Below, piece after piece: positions 42,863 through 58,900 of a DNA stretch of 64,000 bases; within the stretch, counting starts at the first letter, position 1; each line of letters opens with the position of its first letter. The notes under the pieces were generated by a model. That model ran no database searches. It saw only the letters and a list, made by a program, of their open reading frames with translations, and was not told the origin of the DNA. The position numbers and the translations under genes are program-made. This DNA is from Hygrophila difformis. Its lineage: Eukaryota > Streptophyta > Magnoliopsida > Lamiales > Acanthaceae. The stretch lies in the NCBI GenBank assembly GCA_030278955.1, contig JAOANR010000001.1:24247120-24311119 (forward strand), given 5' to 3'.

Positions 42863-45800
42863 AAGTCCACTTTTAACCTTATAGTTGGGGGTTATTTCTC
42901 AAACTGAACCCTATCACTCTTCTTTATCCCTTATTCATTATGTCTCTTTCTCGTCTCTTTCTCTGGTTTTAGCTTCACCAAAATATATAATATATTTAAA
43001 AGATTCGAGTTCGGGTCATTTAGGTTGATTTATGATCAACTAGCCGAGCTTGAGCTCTACTTAAAGTTCATTCAATTGTCAAGAGAGCTCGAGTACGTCT
43101 CATTAAGATTTCAATTGAGCTTTGAATATGTGATACTCTAACTTGATCGGCTCATTTAACAACTCTAGTTACTGTGTCTATGTGTGTTCCCCTTAAACAG
43201 GTCTATTTGGGAGTGGGCCCACACTGATAGGGTCGAAATTTCCCCATAGAAACAAATGATTGAATGGGATGGGAGTAGGGGTGAACACGGTTTGGTTTGG
43301 TGCGGTTTTGCATCAAACCCATGCCAAACCGTTTTAGGAAAAAAAAATCAAACCAAACAATTTTAGCATTTCAAATCAAACCAAACCGGAAAAAACCAGT
43401 TTGGTACGGTTTGAACATGGGAGAATCCAAATCCAGTCGAGGGATGGCGATGCTGACAAAGTGGGATCACAACTCACAAGCTAATTGCTTGAATTATGAT
43501 TAAAATCAAACGAGTAATGAAATTAGAGGGGCTTTGGCAAAGATTTTATTTTTGATTAGTTCAAATCATTAACTATAGTGTTTGATAAATACTTCTCTTA
43601 ATTAATTTTGGCTCTAAAATGTACTAATTTCAAATTTTAACATTTTTCTGTTCAGCCAAAAAACAAAAACACGTTTTTCTTAATAAATTCTTTTTTCAAT
43701 TATTTTACCTACGCATTTATTATAATGTGTTGAGAGATAATATAACAAACTGAGAGTTAATTGCAATTGATATTGGATTTGGTTTATCTCCTAATGGTGT
43801 GTCTGCAGTCTGCACCCCATGTAATTGTAGTGATTGCATTTATTGATCAAATATTGCATAGTTTTGTTAGTAATTTTACAAGAGGATAACTTTTAGCCAT
43901 TGAGCACAATAAGTAAAAGGATAGACCAATACAACTTTGTCGGGATACAACAATTGAAAGGATAATCATATTCAAAATTCACTAAATATTCGTATTCATG
44001 AATCTGGACCATAAGCGGACTGATTGATATTCATCAACAAAATCATCCTATGAAAATGTTATACTATTATTTAATGTAGGGTTTGGTCAATTAAGCATCA
44101 TAGACATTACTTTACAAGGTCATAAACATCTCTTATAAGCTCATATACATCGCTAGGTGGAAAGACATTATTGTTTGGGTCTGGCTCACTTATAAAGTCG
44201 TCTCGTAGACATCATTCGACATCACTTTTAAGGGCCTAGATCATGGTTGCATACCCACAGGGGCAACTGGCAAAACCCACGCAAAATAAATGCACCAAAA
44301 GTCCACGTTGCATCCTAGAGCTCGAAAACTCAAAACACCGTGTAAATGAGCATCTTGTAAACCACTCACCAGATTTTATTTTATTTGGAGACAGAGACAC
44401 CTTATTAGTGCCATGTTGATAGATTATACATGAAGAATATCAAGTAGACCCATACAGGCAGGCATCGAAGTTGTTCTGAAACCCAAATTCAACAAGGGCC
44501 ATCCATGCATCTAACGTTTTCAACATCCGATGATGATAAGATATTCACCATGTTGTTGATAGGTAGGGCCTAGGGGGTGTGGAGCCAAGGCAGAGAAGGA
44601 AGACATTAACATCTGATCTGATGGGAGAGAGGGGCTGTTGAAAAGGAGGAACAGATTGTTGGACCACTCACTAAGGATGTCTGTCATCTTTGCTAAAGAG
44701 TTGCAAGCCCCGTGTCGTCGTCTCGTGCTCTATATGTGCAGCGGGAACCGAAAATGTGAACCCAAACAGCGCACACAAGAATAATAACCAAGGCCACATT
44801 TCTTCATCCTTACTAGAAAATACTACAGTACATCTCAACTTCTGCAGGAAAGTGCTGAAGAAGCTTCGACGTGGCTGCTCTTACTAGGAATTGAACCAAC
44901 CGATTGATCTCCACCTCAGGAGGTTAGTTGGATTTGGGAATGAATTGTATCTACAGATTTATGTACCTGAGGAACCGAATCTATAACCACCATGGAAAAC
45001 AGTACATAGCTAGAAATCATGAGTATACTCTATAACGAACACACTGTACGCTGAGGCCAGAGCCGGTGACTGTTGTTCGATTGCAAGGTCAAGAACAGTG
45101 ATGCCATGGAAAGAGGCTTCCAGCTTCCTGGTTACTGTTCCGAATCTGTAACAACCATATTTGATAGTATCTTGGAATGTTGTCACTAGCGATTACAAGT
45201 ATGTATCCACAATTGGGAGAAACCATGCTGATTGATCTCCATAGCTCCATGATGATGGGAACTTTGCAGCAAATACCGCCGACAAATAGTATGTTGAATC
45301 AGGACAAAGAGAAGTTGCTATAAACCTTCCAATACTACATACTCAGCCAGAAGTAATGAAGTATGCCTAACCTACCAAACCATATTGAGTCCTCACATCT
45401 CTACCATGCAAAATATACTTATAATATTCTGCAGAAAATACAGCCAATATGCCTTCACAAAATAACAAATGAGATTTACTACCAACTAGCAAATGAGAAT
45501 GAGCGAATAGACCTTTAAAAAGCCTATCAAAAACAACGAATGAACCTTCACAAAATAGCAAATGAAAATAACAAATGAATTACTCCCCTCATATCATTTT
45601 AAGGGGTTTCTTAAGTCTCTTTGGGACCTTGCTTCACAACCACTCAAGCCAACCGCCGTTGCTTTTTCCCTAAATAATTTTACTAATTAGTAATAGAATA
45701 CATCAATAATTATACTAGTAGTTATTAATTTCTTACCTAAAAAAAAATAGTAGCTATTAGTTACATAAATACTATTATTTAAAATTTAAACGAACATATT

Positions 45801-46832
45801 ATAATACAACTCCAAGGTCAGTCTATTTTCCCCAATCAACTGCAACTTCAGCTCAGGACTAAAAAACAAAGGCTTGACTTGCTAACAACCCTAGCTCAGT
45901 CCTCAATGTGGGGTTTGTTGAGAATGAAGCGAGGCAAGAAGTACAACTCAAATTCGCTAACATCTTATTCTCGTTTACTGTTAGTTTTCTTTTACTTCTT
46001 CCCAGTAGTCAATAGATGTTTATTATTCTACCAAGTCACATTTGAAGAGAATCAATATTTACCAAATAAGCTATGATCATGATAAGCAAATTACTACAAC
46101 ACCATAATAATAAATTGAGCAATAAATTAATGTATATCAACAACAATGGTATATAATCCAACAATGAAATAACACTACTATACAACTCGGTAATTAAAAA
46201 TTTGAAGGCGTCTGTAATTTGGCGGTTGTGCCATTACATTTCAACGATGGACATTATGGAATTCAAAAATATTATACACAAAGGAAAATGTCATTATATC
46301 ATAATAGCCTTATACAACACGTACGATATAGTAAATAGAAAAGTTTATGCCTTGTATATCCATGTACTGCATATATCCAGCAAGTACACTATATAATTCA
46401 ACAAGTAATATACCATTGACAATAACTACATTAAGACAGCTGAACCAGAAGCTGTGCTAGATGCTAGTGGACCCATTCAAGGACGAACAACAGGATTTTA
46501 ATAAAATTATAGTGAAATAATCTAAAATGAATACAAAATAAAGGGGGAAGAAATTATTAATAGAAATTACAAAGAAAAACGATATAAGAAATGAGAATTT
46601 TAGGGGAGCCAGGCCACCATCGCCTTACCAAAAGATCCATTAATGGCTTGTAAAATTAAATTGACACCACAATTGATTCCAGAAATACATTCCTTCATTA
46701 TTTTATTATACTGAGTACAAGGAAAATATTTTAATGTGTCAATGCATGGCATATAATACATAGAGAACACTGAAGTTCCCCCACCCCTCAGAAGACAGAA
46801 CCAGTCAACACAGTTACACTAGAATTAAAGTG

Positions 46833-46838
46833 TTTATT
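46833..46838 (-). terminator. Poly(A) signal of BGAL
   Basis: AATAAA on the minus strand, about 90 nt downstream of the BGAL stop codon, a typical distance for a plant 3' UTR. No competing signal is closer. Confidence 0.45.
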
Positions 46839-46926
46839 GCTGAGAAACAACAGATTTGGGTTAACAGAGGGCTAACCTGTTTTGACCAGATGTGGGGAGG
46901 TCATCGGGCTTCAAATCATAGCATAA

Positions 46927-49900
46927 TCATTTCATTAGCAATGAGCTGCTGGATGATGGCGATGAGGAGGAAATGGAGCATCTCAATTCCACGGATAGCG
47001 TCTTGGCAACACGATGACATGGATCTCCAAATACAGCATTTGATACGCTTATGGAACAACTTTGTTTCCCAATACATACCTAGTCATATAACAAATACAG
47101 CTTTAATCTTCTGGCAAGATCACTAGTTTAGCAGCAGTATGGTGCAAAACAGAAGATCAATTCAGGGAAACAAAAACAGGTAGTGTGTGCATCATTTCCG
47201 AAATGAGGAAAACATCATTCCTAGATTGATATATAAACTACTTCATCAATCAATGTATAAAAAACCTAGGATACCTAGTATTACGAAGGAAAAAGCAATG
47301 GCAGCATGATACGGATATTTTTTTTTTCTTTTTTCTGGTTATTATCAATCCAAAACAATGTTCTTTTTTTATTTTCACTTATCTATTCTTTGACGAAATC
47401 TTCTCAAAACATGTATGAGGATCATTGTAGATATTATTCGAGGGTCAAGACATTCTTAAAGTTATTGTAAAGGGGATGCTAACTTTTAAAGTTCTGCATG
47501 ATAAACATTTATTGGACAATTTTACAGGACACTGTGCCAACCAAAGAAGGAGACTCTACTTATTACAGAATATATAACATTATGTCCCCCCTCCCCCACC
47601 CTGAAATCTCTATAAAAGCACTAAAAAATAATGTGCAAGTAAGCCCCCTGTACCCCTGAAAAATGTGCTGGATAAATACAGTAGCTATTGGGAGAGAGTC
47701 TGCACATTTTGAAAACTATATGCATGTTTATTTTTCATATGATGCCACTAAAATAAAATTGCAGCACAGTTGTGAAAGAAGGCATCACTGTTGTCAGTAT
47801 GGGTAGTATCAGTAAATGTTGTATCCTTTTTCGTTAATTTAAATTGAGTTGTCACAAAACATACAACTGACATCATCTAGAGAGATGACATAGTCACATA
47901 GTGGCATATACTTTCATGACCGAACTTTGATTTCATTTATTATTTATTTATTTTTAGTTTTTTTTTTTTAAACTTTTAGCCTTCCCATGGAGCAATTTGC
48001 TATCAAACTACTTAGAAGAATGAAACACTGTGTTTGACACACCATCTCTGATACAGGTAATTATCAATAAATACTACCTCCGTCTCGTTATATTTTTTAC
48101 ATACCCACTTTTCACGCAGTTCAATGCACATTTTAAACCATTAATAACTCAAGTTCGGTACAAGTAAAAATTCTAAAAGTTCGATATTTCAAAACTACAA
48201 GACGAGACGAATCTAACAAGATCCCACTTGACTATATTTTAACTTGTATAACTATGATAAAACTTTAAGTGAAAGTTTGTATGTGAATGGTAGCACATTA
48301 TCAAACGTAATAAATAAAACGAGATGGAGGAAGTATATCATCTAAGGACAAACCTCTGAGACCACAGAAAATGAATTTGGTGCATGGCAATTTCCCTTTG
48401 AAAATCTTTGGCAGCTGCCTTGGGGAGTACCATAGCTTGCAAACACGACAGAGGATATTTCGCTTCCCACATCACATCGCAAATGCACCTCAGGGGCCGT
48501 GCTGCTGAATGAAAGTGTTCCATTGCTGGTATGTGACCAGGCACTCAGAGGAGGATAATGATTCTCTGATACAGCCACACAAATGGTTTCTGTAAAACGT
48601 GACTTGATGGAAATCTCCAATGGGTTCTTTTCAGTCTCCTCAAAGATAACAAGTTGATTTCCAGATGCTTGTAGCCACGATCTTGGTATGTGATACCTGG
48701 GTACCGTATAGAAATTGATTTGAGAGAATCACTATAAATAATGTTCACAAATAACCATATGAGCTTTCATAAAATTATCTACGAATATCTGTGGTATTGC
48801 AGGTTCATGGACCAGGTCCACAATATAATTAATTTAACAGATAAGCATATATTTCACTTGTGAGTTAGTCAGGAAAAATGAATCAGTCAGAAAAAAAAGT
48901 TTTTGTAGTGAAGCATACCAAGATTGGGTGGGCTCTCCACAGTTTGTCAAACACTTGTCAGAGTTATATGAACCACGATAATCGCAACTTTGACATCCAT
49001 TCAGTGGGGCATTCAAAATCCAATATCTTCCTATGTGGTGACCATTGACCCATGCCTGACCTTTTCCCATACTTTTTAAATTCAGGGCAACAGGATCTGT
49101 TCCACTGGGAATATCAAAATACGTCTGAAAGAAAATGGAAAAGGCAACCATTAAAAAAAGGAAAAAAAAAATTATGCTAGAAGCGCTACTTAAAAATTGA
49201 TTTACTCGGGAGACATGAATGCAGAACACTATATATGTTTGCTTTACATTTACAGTGCCCTATGTTATTAAACCCATCATCATATTCCACATATATTACA
49301 GAAAGACCATTTTGTTTAATTTCAAAGTTTAAGTTAATCAAGCCAATAGAAATGCTAGATCATTTAATAAAAGAACACATTCCCTCGGCTGTTTGTAAGA
49401 ATGGCATGTCAAAAACTTTTCATACAAGGACGCAGCACAATTCAGACCCAAAGCTCTTATCTGACCTTCTCTTCGCCTATAGGCACCATACATTTTTGTG
49501 AAAAATATGGAATGCGAAACACTTCATAAACAGAAACCAGTAAAATCGACGTAACTCTTGTACATATCAGAAAAAGTTGTTATCATACAATTCTGTTTGC
49601 TTCCACTGGCACCACTTATGACTTACAGCCTACAGCAGTGGTGTTTAGCTTCTGGTACACAGATAACACTTAACCTTTGTTTGGCATGGTGGTGTCAACG
49701 TTAAGAATTAACATTTTTTTTTTTTTTGAAATTATGCAATGTTTGGTCCACTGGCACCATGAATTGTGCAATGTTTGGTTTCTTTCATCCAAGTTGAATA
49801 AGACAATTAAGATTCAACATAATTAATTTGTTATTTTATTACTACATCATTACTTAAAAATGTTTTGAAATTATTATTTCCATTTGCTATTCATGCCAAA

Positions 49901-52900
49901 TCACGCACATATACAGATGATGTATCGCACCATATTGCGAATAGAGCATATACAATCTATTATTATCCAGTCGGCCATTTACTGAACTTAAGCAATCATA
50001 CAAAGAGAAGTAGCAACTACCATGAAAATCTTTCCATCCATAAAAACCTTCTAAATGACTGCTCTAAAAGAGAATCACCAACGGAATAAATTTAAATTAA
50101 TTTGTCCAATTCAGATTATCACCAGCGTATGGTGCTCCTTTTGCTTCCAAACATCACATAGGAATACGAGATTGTCAAGATAACACCCCCCCCCCCCCCC
50201 CCCCCCCCCACAAAAAAAAAAGTAGGTTTTTTTAATATCCCTGTGCATTACCTTGTACCAGGAAAACCTGGTTGCAACTCCATCAGATGGCAATGGCATC
50301 CATTCTATACTTCCATTTTCATCAATTGCAAAAAAATTTAGGGACTCTCCTTTAAGCCCGACCTGCAAGGGAATTGCAGCACACAGCCAACATTATTTTG
50401 TTGTTTGTTAGCAGGTATTAAGAAGAATACTTAAATGGAGATTGTTCAGCAATAAATAAAAATGAATGAATAAGTAAACAAATGAACCTGGTAAGTCCAT
50501 GATGCTTTTGTCAGATCAAGATCTCCATTTTTAAAACCTGTAATCTTTATTTGACCCCTGAACCCCGCTCCATCCTTCTCAAGGAAGGCACCATAATTCT
50601 GAACCAGGGCAAGTGACCATTACCGATGAGAATTGAATCGTTTGAAAAATAAATCATTGGAAAATTTTGAGGAAGTCAAAACAATTGATAACCAATCCAC
50701 AAATTAAGATACAATCACAAATGAATAAAATTCTTCAAAATTTGCAAGGCATTTCATAACTGCATGGATAGCATGTCAGTACACTATATATTCTGTCATA
50801 ACAATAAAGCTCCTAGTTTACGGCCTAGGGCCATATATTTTTCACAGTTCTTTTCGAAAAAACTTCCTAGTATGCAGTTCTAGAGAAGGTCACTAGAACA
50901 GTAGAATTCTCAAATAAATTTCTTAAACTAGAACCACCAGGACGTTAGAAATGACAGAATTAAGATAACCTGCAAGCCCACTGTTTCGGATAACAGTATT
51001 ATGTCATTAGATCCCATGATTAGGTCAACAGGCTGAGCTACCTTCTTCCATTTTCCTTTTGCACTACCTTCAATTAAAAAACAAAAGATAAACATTTTTT
51101 GAGAAGATATTGTGTTGGTGGATAAATATGAAAGAACAAAAGCAGGAGATAAGCTCAGTATAGTATGAGATCATTAAATTTGGAGAAAGCATGCAAGTTT
51201 TATGCCAGGAACCACTTGTTAGGAAAAAAATATGAATATTATATCTTGTTAGAAACTATATTTACAAATGCGCCTCTATTTTCCACAAGTAACCCTCTAG
51301 TACTGTTTAAAATTTACAGCATTTTGTTTTATCATAATAACAGGATCTGATAGCACACAAAACCTGTCCCGGATCCATAGTGCTTTGATTGCCCCTACTA
51401 GCGAGCATGGATATGAGAATTTTTAAATAGTTTTTTTCGCCTAAAGCTAATTACACTAGGTGTACTGTATGCCTGGAGTGTGGTCTATGGTCTTCAAAGA
51501 TGATATCAATGACATCTCATTCTTTCTATGAAATTGGATAGTTGGATGATTTTGTGGAGTATTCTACAAATAACAAACTATACTCATCATCCTTCTTCTC
51601 AGTTTTTTCAGGGGATTCTGAAACACCAGTCAACCTGGTCATATGAGACTATTTGCTCAATCTTGCATGCCCAAGTTCTCATGTCAACATTGGCTAAGCA
51701 TACTATGGTTCTAGTCAAGAAAATAGAAAAGTAAAAAATCCCCAATACCAAATTTTCGTGCATAAATTAAACTCACGCGCACTATTTACAAGACTTTTAC
51801 CATAGATATTAGAATTTAGAATATGTAAACGTGGAAACTATCCATCATACTTTATTCACTATTGCGGCATATTGCACATAAGTTTCGTTCTATAAGAGGT
51901 AGTTAGCGGAAGTGGCAAAATTAATGCCAAGTCAGTTACTCTAATCAAGTACTCCCTCCGTTTCTCTAAAATTGAAACAAATGAATAGTAGTTACTATTC
52001 ATTGAGTAACTTTGATTCAATTTTTTAACTTATTTACATAAGATAAAATATAGTCGAATGAGATCTTGTTGGATTTGTCTAATCGCGTAGTTTTAGAATA
52101 TCAAATTTTTATAATTTTTACTTTTACACAATTTGAGATATTAAGCGTTCAAAATATGCATCGGATAGCGTGATATACCTAAATGTTCCAATTATTCGAA
52201 AACGGAGGAAGTATCATATAATGCTACCTAAATAATTCCTCCAATGAGCTATTGTCTCTTTGCAAAGCTAACATTTACTAAGATATGACACAGATATGAC
52301 AAGGAAATTCAACAAAAATGTATACCTTGAAATTGGCCATTCACAAATATAGAGACAAAATCCCGCATGCTGTCAATTGAAAGCACAGGACTAACTTGTT
52401 TCTCTTTCCAATATGAGATGTCCTCATCAGAAATGTTTACTCTGCAATCATCAAAGAAATGAGATTAAAAAACAAAATGTTGTCACTAGTGTGTAGTGAA
52501 AATACAGTTGTCAAACACAAAGGCCTTTCCTTGAAAATGGAGACTTAAACTATCCTTTGTAGACATGAATCAGTAAGCCAATACAATGTTCAAGTTTTAC
52601 AATTTGTAGGGTCAAGATAATCAGCACAATTTTCCAGTACACAATTAGTTGCATTCTTTAACCTGTTAATAAACCATTAAAGGTCCAATCAATCCAACTA
52701 CAGACCATAAAATTATAAATTATTGGCGCCAAATCACCCAAGCATTTGGTACCTGCTTATGAACCTACATATATATATATCTGAACCTTGCATAGTAATG
52801 CAATCCACAATTCCACACTTCTTTCAATAAGTTATTACTTGAACTAGCATTTGCTTCTTTCTTAAGAGGTCTTCGCATATTCCAATTTGCTTGGCTGTGT

Positions 52901-55900
52901 TTTAGGATCTCTATTGCCTTGAAGATTTCAAGTAAATGGTGCACACGCATTTTGCAGTTTGATTTTCAAAAATCAATATCTTCCTTCTATCACTATTGCT
53001 AATGCGGATTGGCTTCTCTGTTAAAGTCATAGTTGTGTAGGTTTATATGCTCATGGATTGAGTGACAGCCAGATATAGACACATCTGGTATGCATTGTAC
53101 AACAATACTTTCCTCTTGAAAGAAAACATTTTATGTACAAAGGATGAAGAGAGGGAATACACCATTTGTCCAGAAGGCGTATTGATGCATCTAAACTATA
53201 TTAACAAAAAAAAAAAAAAACAAACCTGGCTGTATACCACACATAGTCAGTCTGATCCTTTGTCAAATTCAAATGCTCCAAAATCCCCTGGTGACTAAAA
53301 TTACCATCGCTCCAGACACCAATTGGCTCTTTAACAAAATACCAGGATTTAGAAATGTTGTCAGCTTCATATGGTGCCAGCAATTTCAAAGATGCAGGAT
53401 CATTTATGTAAGAGGCAGCATTGAGTCCAACATTCTTGATGGAAGTCTGCGCCCCAATCTGTTTCAATCACCAAAAAGTTAAAAATACAATATAGAGCAC
53501 GGATGTACGCCCTCCGTTTTTTTAAATGTCCATTTTTAACATAAGTGTCGTATTTCCATATTAGGTAAAAGAAAGTGGGTGGGAAAGTAGGAGAGAGAGT
53601 GGGGTGTGAGGGAAAGTGGGAGGAGAGAGGATGTGTTTAATGATTTTATTAAAAAAACTTGCCCAAAAATGGACATTTAAGAAGAGCGGAGGGAATAGTA
53701 AAGTGCACCCAAGCCTTTATTTCCAAGGTTGTAGGAGCTTCCTCTCAGCTTAACAACAGGTAATTACTGATAGGGGTGGCAATTGGCAACGGGACAGGTT
53801 TGTGGAAGTAATGTCATCCCCCATGATTACCTGCTCCACCTGCCCTTAGCGTCCCCCCCCCCCCCCCCCCCCCAACTGTCCACAGGGTAACAGGTGCCTT
53901 GTGAAGCCCCTTTTGAAAATAATAAAAATACATAATATTTTTTGGTGAACATGCCAAAAGGCGTGCAAAGCGAAAAAGAAAAAGATAAATACATAAGATT
54001 TAATTAAAATAATAAGATGATGATGATACACAGAAAAAATTAATAATGTCAAATAACACTTCAAAGTATAAAAATGTAAATAATAGTACATATATTATAC
54101 TCCCTCCGTTTTCTTAAAGTGTCTGTTTTAAGATAAGTATCATATATTATACTCCCTCCGTTTTCTTAAAGTGTCTGTTTTAAGATAAGTATCATTTTTC
54201 TATATTTGGTAAAATAAAATGGGTGGGAAAGTGGAAAGTGGATATGGTGCAGGTGTAGATATGGTGTGTGGGAGCTTTTATGTGATGGCACATTTGTGTG
54301 TATGTGATGCGCGTGGTGGTTTATATGATGTTTGGGTGATGGGTGATAGATTCCACGGTTTATATTATGATTGAGTCATGAGATCACGAAAATGCTCCCA
54401 AACATCACAAAAATTATCTGCACATGCAGCTAGCAACTCTGTCTGCATACTAACTGTATTGAGGAAAGTGGGATGAGAGAGAATGCAATTAATGAATTTC
54501 TTAAAAAGTGTGCCAAAGGAAAAGTGAATACTTAAAAAACCGAGGGAGTATATAATTACATGTACATATTACTATAATATATTTTCAGTGAAAAACAAAA
54601 GGCGGCAGAACAGGGCTGGGTGACAACATCCCCTGTCCTGCACGTACCCCTTTCCACCCTTCGTAATTGAGTCGTCTAGATAGGGGTACCAATTAATGAA
54701 ACAGAACCATAATGAAATTAAAGAAACATTAACAATCTAGAATGGTCGATATCAATTGCAAAAACCAAAAGACATCAGTTTTACTAATATGGCTGATCCC
54801 ATAAAGGAATCTCGCCAGCAATTCCATGCAGAGTGGGATTTGGGGACAGGTGAGAATCGAAAAATAAAAAATCCATCTAGATAAAATAGTAGTATTACTA
54901 AAACGTACCAACATGAATAAAACATTGGGTTCACCAACAAATTTGGTGTCTATAGATTCAACTGATTCACCCTAAATTTTATATTCTGCAGAATGTCACA
55001 ATTAATTTTGAGTTAAAGAAGTGGAGGTTGGGGGGATAGCTGATACCTTAGCTGTATTAAAGGCAATGTTTCTGCAGTCTGGCAGTACAATAACTGACCA
55101 AGGTGGTAATGTGTATGCTTGATTTTGGAATTTCACAGCAGACGACCGTCGTTCATCGATATTAGCAAGAAATGCTGAGCACTGGCTGTGAGAACGGTAG
55201 ACATGTGCCTGTAAATAGTAATAAGTGGTCAAAGAAATGCTATAGTTGCTGTCACTCCACTTAAGATAAGCGAAAGAACACCGGGTTCATAAAGAAAGTA
55301 AACTAATATAGCTTTTGCATTAAAAGCACACATAAATGCATAATGTGGTCACCAATTCTGTTGGCCTACAACAGCATAATATACCACCCAATGGTGGCGT
55401 TAAGTAATGAATAAAAGGCAAAATATTGAATAAACCAGTGGAGTTCTTCCATGCTTTGATCCACAAGAAATTAGTACATACATTTTGGAATATGATCATA
55501 ATCATTCAAAGTACATAAAGCATTGGAATGAATTTGCCACTATTTTCTTACAACTTAATTCACTTTCACTTGCTTTGTAACTAGAAAACATGCTTGTTTA
55601 ATGTTTACTTGGTTTAAAAAAGAGGATAATGAGTAAAGCATATCTATGGTAAGTTCACTTTATAGCAACTTGGCTCTCTAGTAACTGGTGAAACCAAGAG
55701 GACGAGATCCAACAATCATGAAATCAACAAAAGCAGTATCACTCTGTGAGATGAATTTAATCAACAATTACTTCACCAGGAGAACAGGATCAAACTCTAA
55801 TTACCTCGGCAAAACATTTTATGCAGCAATGTACAATTTATTAACTTCAACATAAACAAGAAAATGTTTCAACTGTTTGGAGGAATTAATATTGATAAAT

Positions 55901-58900
55901 ATAGAGTGACACATCTCCATACGGATTAAACTTTTAGACAACACAACCGTTTTGGGAAAATAAATTAAGAAAATAAAATTACAGATTTACAACTGTTGAA
56001 GGAATTAATAAATATAATTCGATGCATCTCCCACCAACTTAAAACTTCTAAGTGACACGATCATCCAACAAAAGTGATATTTAAAAATTAAAAATTAAAA
56101 ATAAAAATAAAAAAGAATTACGAAAATAAATTAAAAGGAGAAAAAAGATTAAGACAAATGAAAAAAGAAAAAAAGAAGACAAAAACCACAACAAAATCTT
56201 GTTGTGACAAAGTTTAAGAAACTGTCAAATGGAAAATCACAATATCTTCTAGGATTTCAGGAATAACCAATTCAGGGACATATCAATATAGCAGCAAAGG
56301 AAGAACAATAAAATTTGGTGTGCCACATTCAATCTAAAAGATGTTTTAAAATAATAATAAAAATAATAATTAAAGCTTATGCACACCTCCTGTTTTGGTC
56401 CCAATTTGATATATTCAGGTGAATTGGCACCGACAAGGGCAGGCTCGCAAAGTTTTATAGCAGCATGCAGATCTTTCAGATGTCCCCATTTAGGTTGTCT
56501 CAGAAGCCCTAGACATGTTATGGAACTATTATGCAAAATGTATGAAACAACTGAGGGCATGCAATTGAAATGAGAGAAACATTTTTCTCTAACAGAGAAC
56601 AAAGAAAACATTTCAAAAATGTCTCATCCTGGAGTACACCACTCCCTTTTTCACGATCTATTTTTAACCATTGACGAACAAAAACAAAATGATGTAAAAT
56701 TCACTATTTGTGCTTATATTGCTAGTTATAATATTTTTCTGCTCTCATTAAAACAATTTAACAAGGCAAGTTATGAAACTTGTAAGTCACTTTTCCTTCC
56801 TCATAGTTTCTCTTTTCTGAAGGGAAGGGAATAAAAAATAAAAAAGAAGAAGAAAGAACTGGATTGCAAATCTCACCATATTCATCAAGAGGAGCATCAT
56901 AATCATAGCTAGTAATGATATTTGGGCCCCCAGCAGTACGGCCAAAGTTCGTCCCACCAAAGTACTGCAACCATAAGGTAAACAACTCAGGAAAATTAGT
57001 TTTCCAATCAAACTAACATCATGCAGTAACTAAAACAAATACTTGTCAAAAAGAGAGAAGGTTGCTAGAGGACTAGGAAATGGTTTTGTACAAAATAAGA
57101 TGAAGAGAATAACAATCCTCGGACACCTGATGATGTCTTCTAGAAAAGCACCCACAGGGATAGAAGTTACAAAATTATTAGAGTCACATTGATATTCCTA
57201 ATGCGGAGTAATGTGAAATTTAAACCATCTCTGTAGTTCTACAGTTATGGCACAAATGGATCAGAAATTTAGGGGCATGAAACCTAAATATCTAGAACCT
57301 AAGCCACATCAAGGAATTGGCATACCATATAATAATTAAAAAGGCTTCCCCCTCTTTGGAAAAAGCGAGCAACTGCAAAAGCAATATCTTCAGTGGGGCG
57401 ATGGGGAAGTCTGTCACCCCAATTTGTATACCTTGAAATAAAGAATGAAGGCATAAATATCACAATTTAATATCCAAAGAAAATAAAATAATAAATTAAT
57501 CTTGATATAAAACAAATACAAATGGCAAGCTACGGTTAAAACAGAAAATCGATCCTACAATGAACAAGTTAAGTCCTGAAGTGTCTCTTTTGAAGTCCCT
57601 GTTGTAACCAGTGCTCGACATGAATATCTAAAAGCAAAGTCAACGATATCATGTAGTTCCGCTAAGATAGGACTAAAAACTCTGACAAATAACATATTCC
57701 CAGGCTGCTACATGCCAATGTGAAAGTACTACAATTCAAAGGAAATAACTAAGAAACTCTCATATTTGGTTCAATCAAGAGAAGTCAATAGTCAATGAAA
57801 AGATACATCCAATAAATTATTGTAAACAACTTCAGCAATATATTATTAGTGATTACATAAGCATGCATAAAACAAATATTAAAATTTGTTATCGATACAT
57901 GACTTATTCTAGATTATGACATATGAAATCTTTTAAGAATTGTTCATATTAATCTATTCCAACAACCACTTTCTAAACTTTCCATCTTTAATTATTCAAT
58001 TTTGAAACAGGGCCTAGCAAAAATACAATCTCCAAGACAATTCAAAATAGAAACAAAAAAAAAAAGAAGTCACTCGTGTTTTCTCTTTTGTCCTTTAGAG
58101 AGAGAGAGAGAGAGTACCATCCATCCCAGTTCTCTGTCCAAAGAATTGGTTTTGTGTTGGAATTTGGCTTGAAACCGTCGCAATAATATCCATTGCAGGT
58201 ATCAATCTGGTAGATCCACCAAATATACACACTAACTAAGAATGATAACACACATTACATTATGCTACAGAAGTTGGAATTATCTATGAAATCTAACAAC
58301 TATCTGATTTTCAAAAGACATGATTGTTTCTCAATTTGCATGTATATAAACACTACAAACAGGATAACATAAATAGTGACAAGAATCTGGAGTTTACTAT
58401 GTATTCTGGCGCATCAACTTGCTTACACATAACCCAAGGAACACCAGCACCAAGCCCAACTGCCATTTGGGCAGCCCATTTCATATATTCTTTTCCTTCG
58501 CGACCATAAGAGCTTTCAATATTTCCATATTCATTCTCAATCTGCAATTCAAACCAATACTACTATGAGTAAAATTATGTTACTTCAAAGTTCTAATTAA
58601 GACATTATATAATACAAGATCAAGGTAGTTGAGCGCTTAAAATGGAAATGAACTAATAAAGCATCACATCATGCATGAAAATCCTTTTGATTTTCGTTTC
58701 CACCCTCGCACACATGAAAACCAATAAGGAAATATAAAAATTAAAAATTAAAAAGGAAAAAAAAAAAGAACAACAAAAAAGAACAAACCAAACCACTCCA
58801 AAAGGCAACAAAACATAATCACCAGCATTCAGTTATTAACCATTTTTCTGGAGCTTTTTATGACGTGCCTCAAATTGCTAGACTTTTTGAACAAACAGAT

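Larger units (their letters stand above)
42280..46926. other. Intergenic region between convergent RIN4 and BGAL genes
   Basis: 4.6 kb of AT-rich DNA with no convincing gene. It holds the 3' UTR of RIN4 (first few hundred bp), a foldback MITE (42693-42862), a stretch rich in GGTTTGG/CCAAACC inverted repeats (about 43275-43420), and the 3' UTR of BGAL with AATAAA on the minus strand at 46838-46833, about 90 nt after the BGAL stop. I see nothing else to report. Confidence 0.6.
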
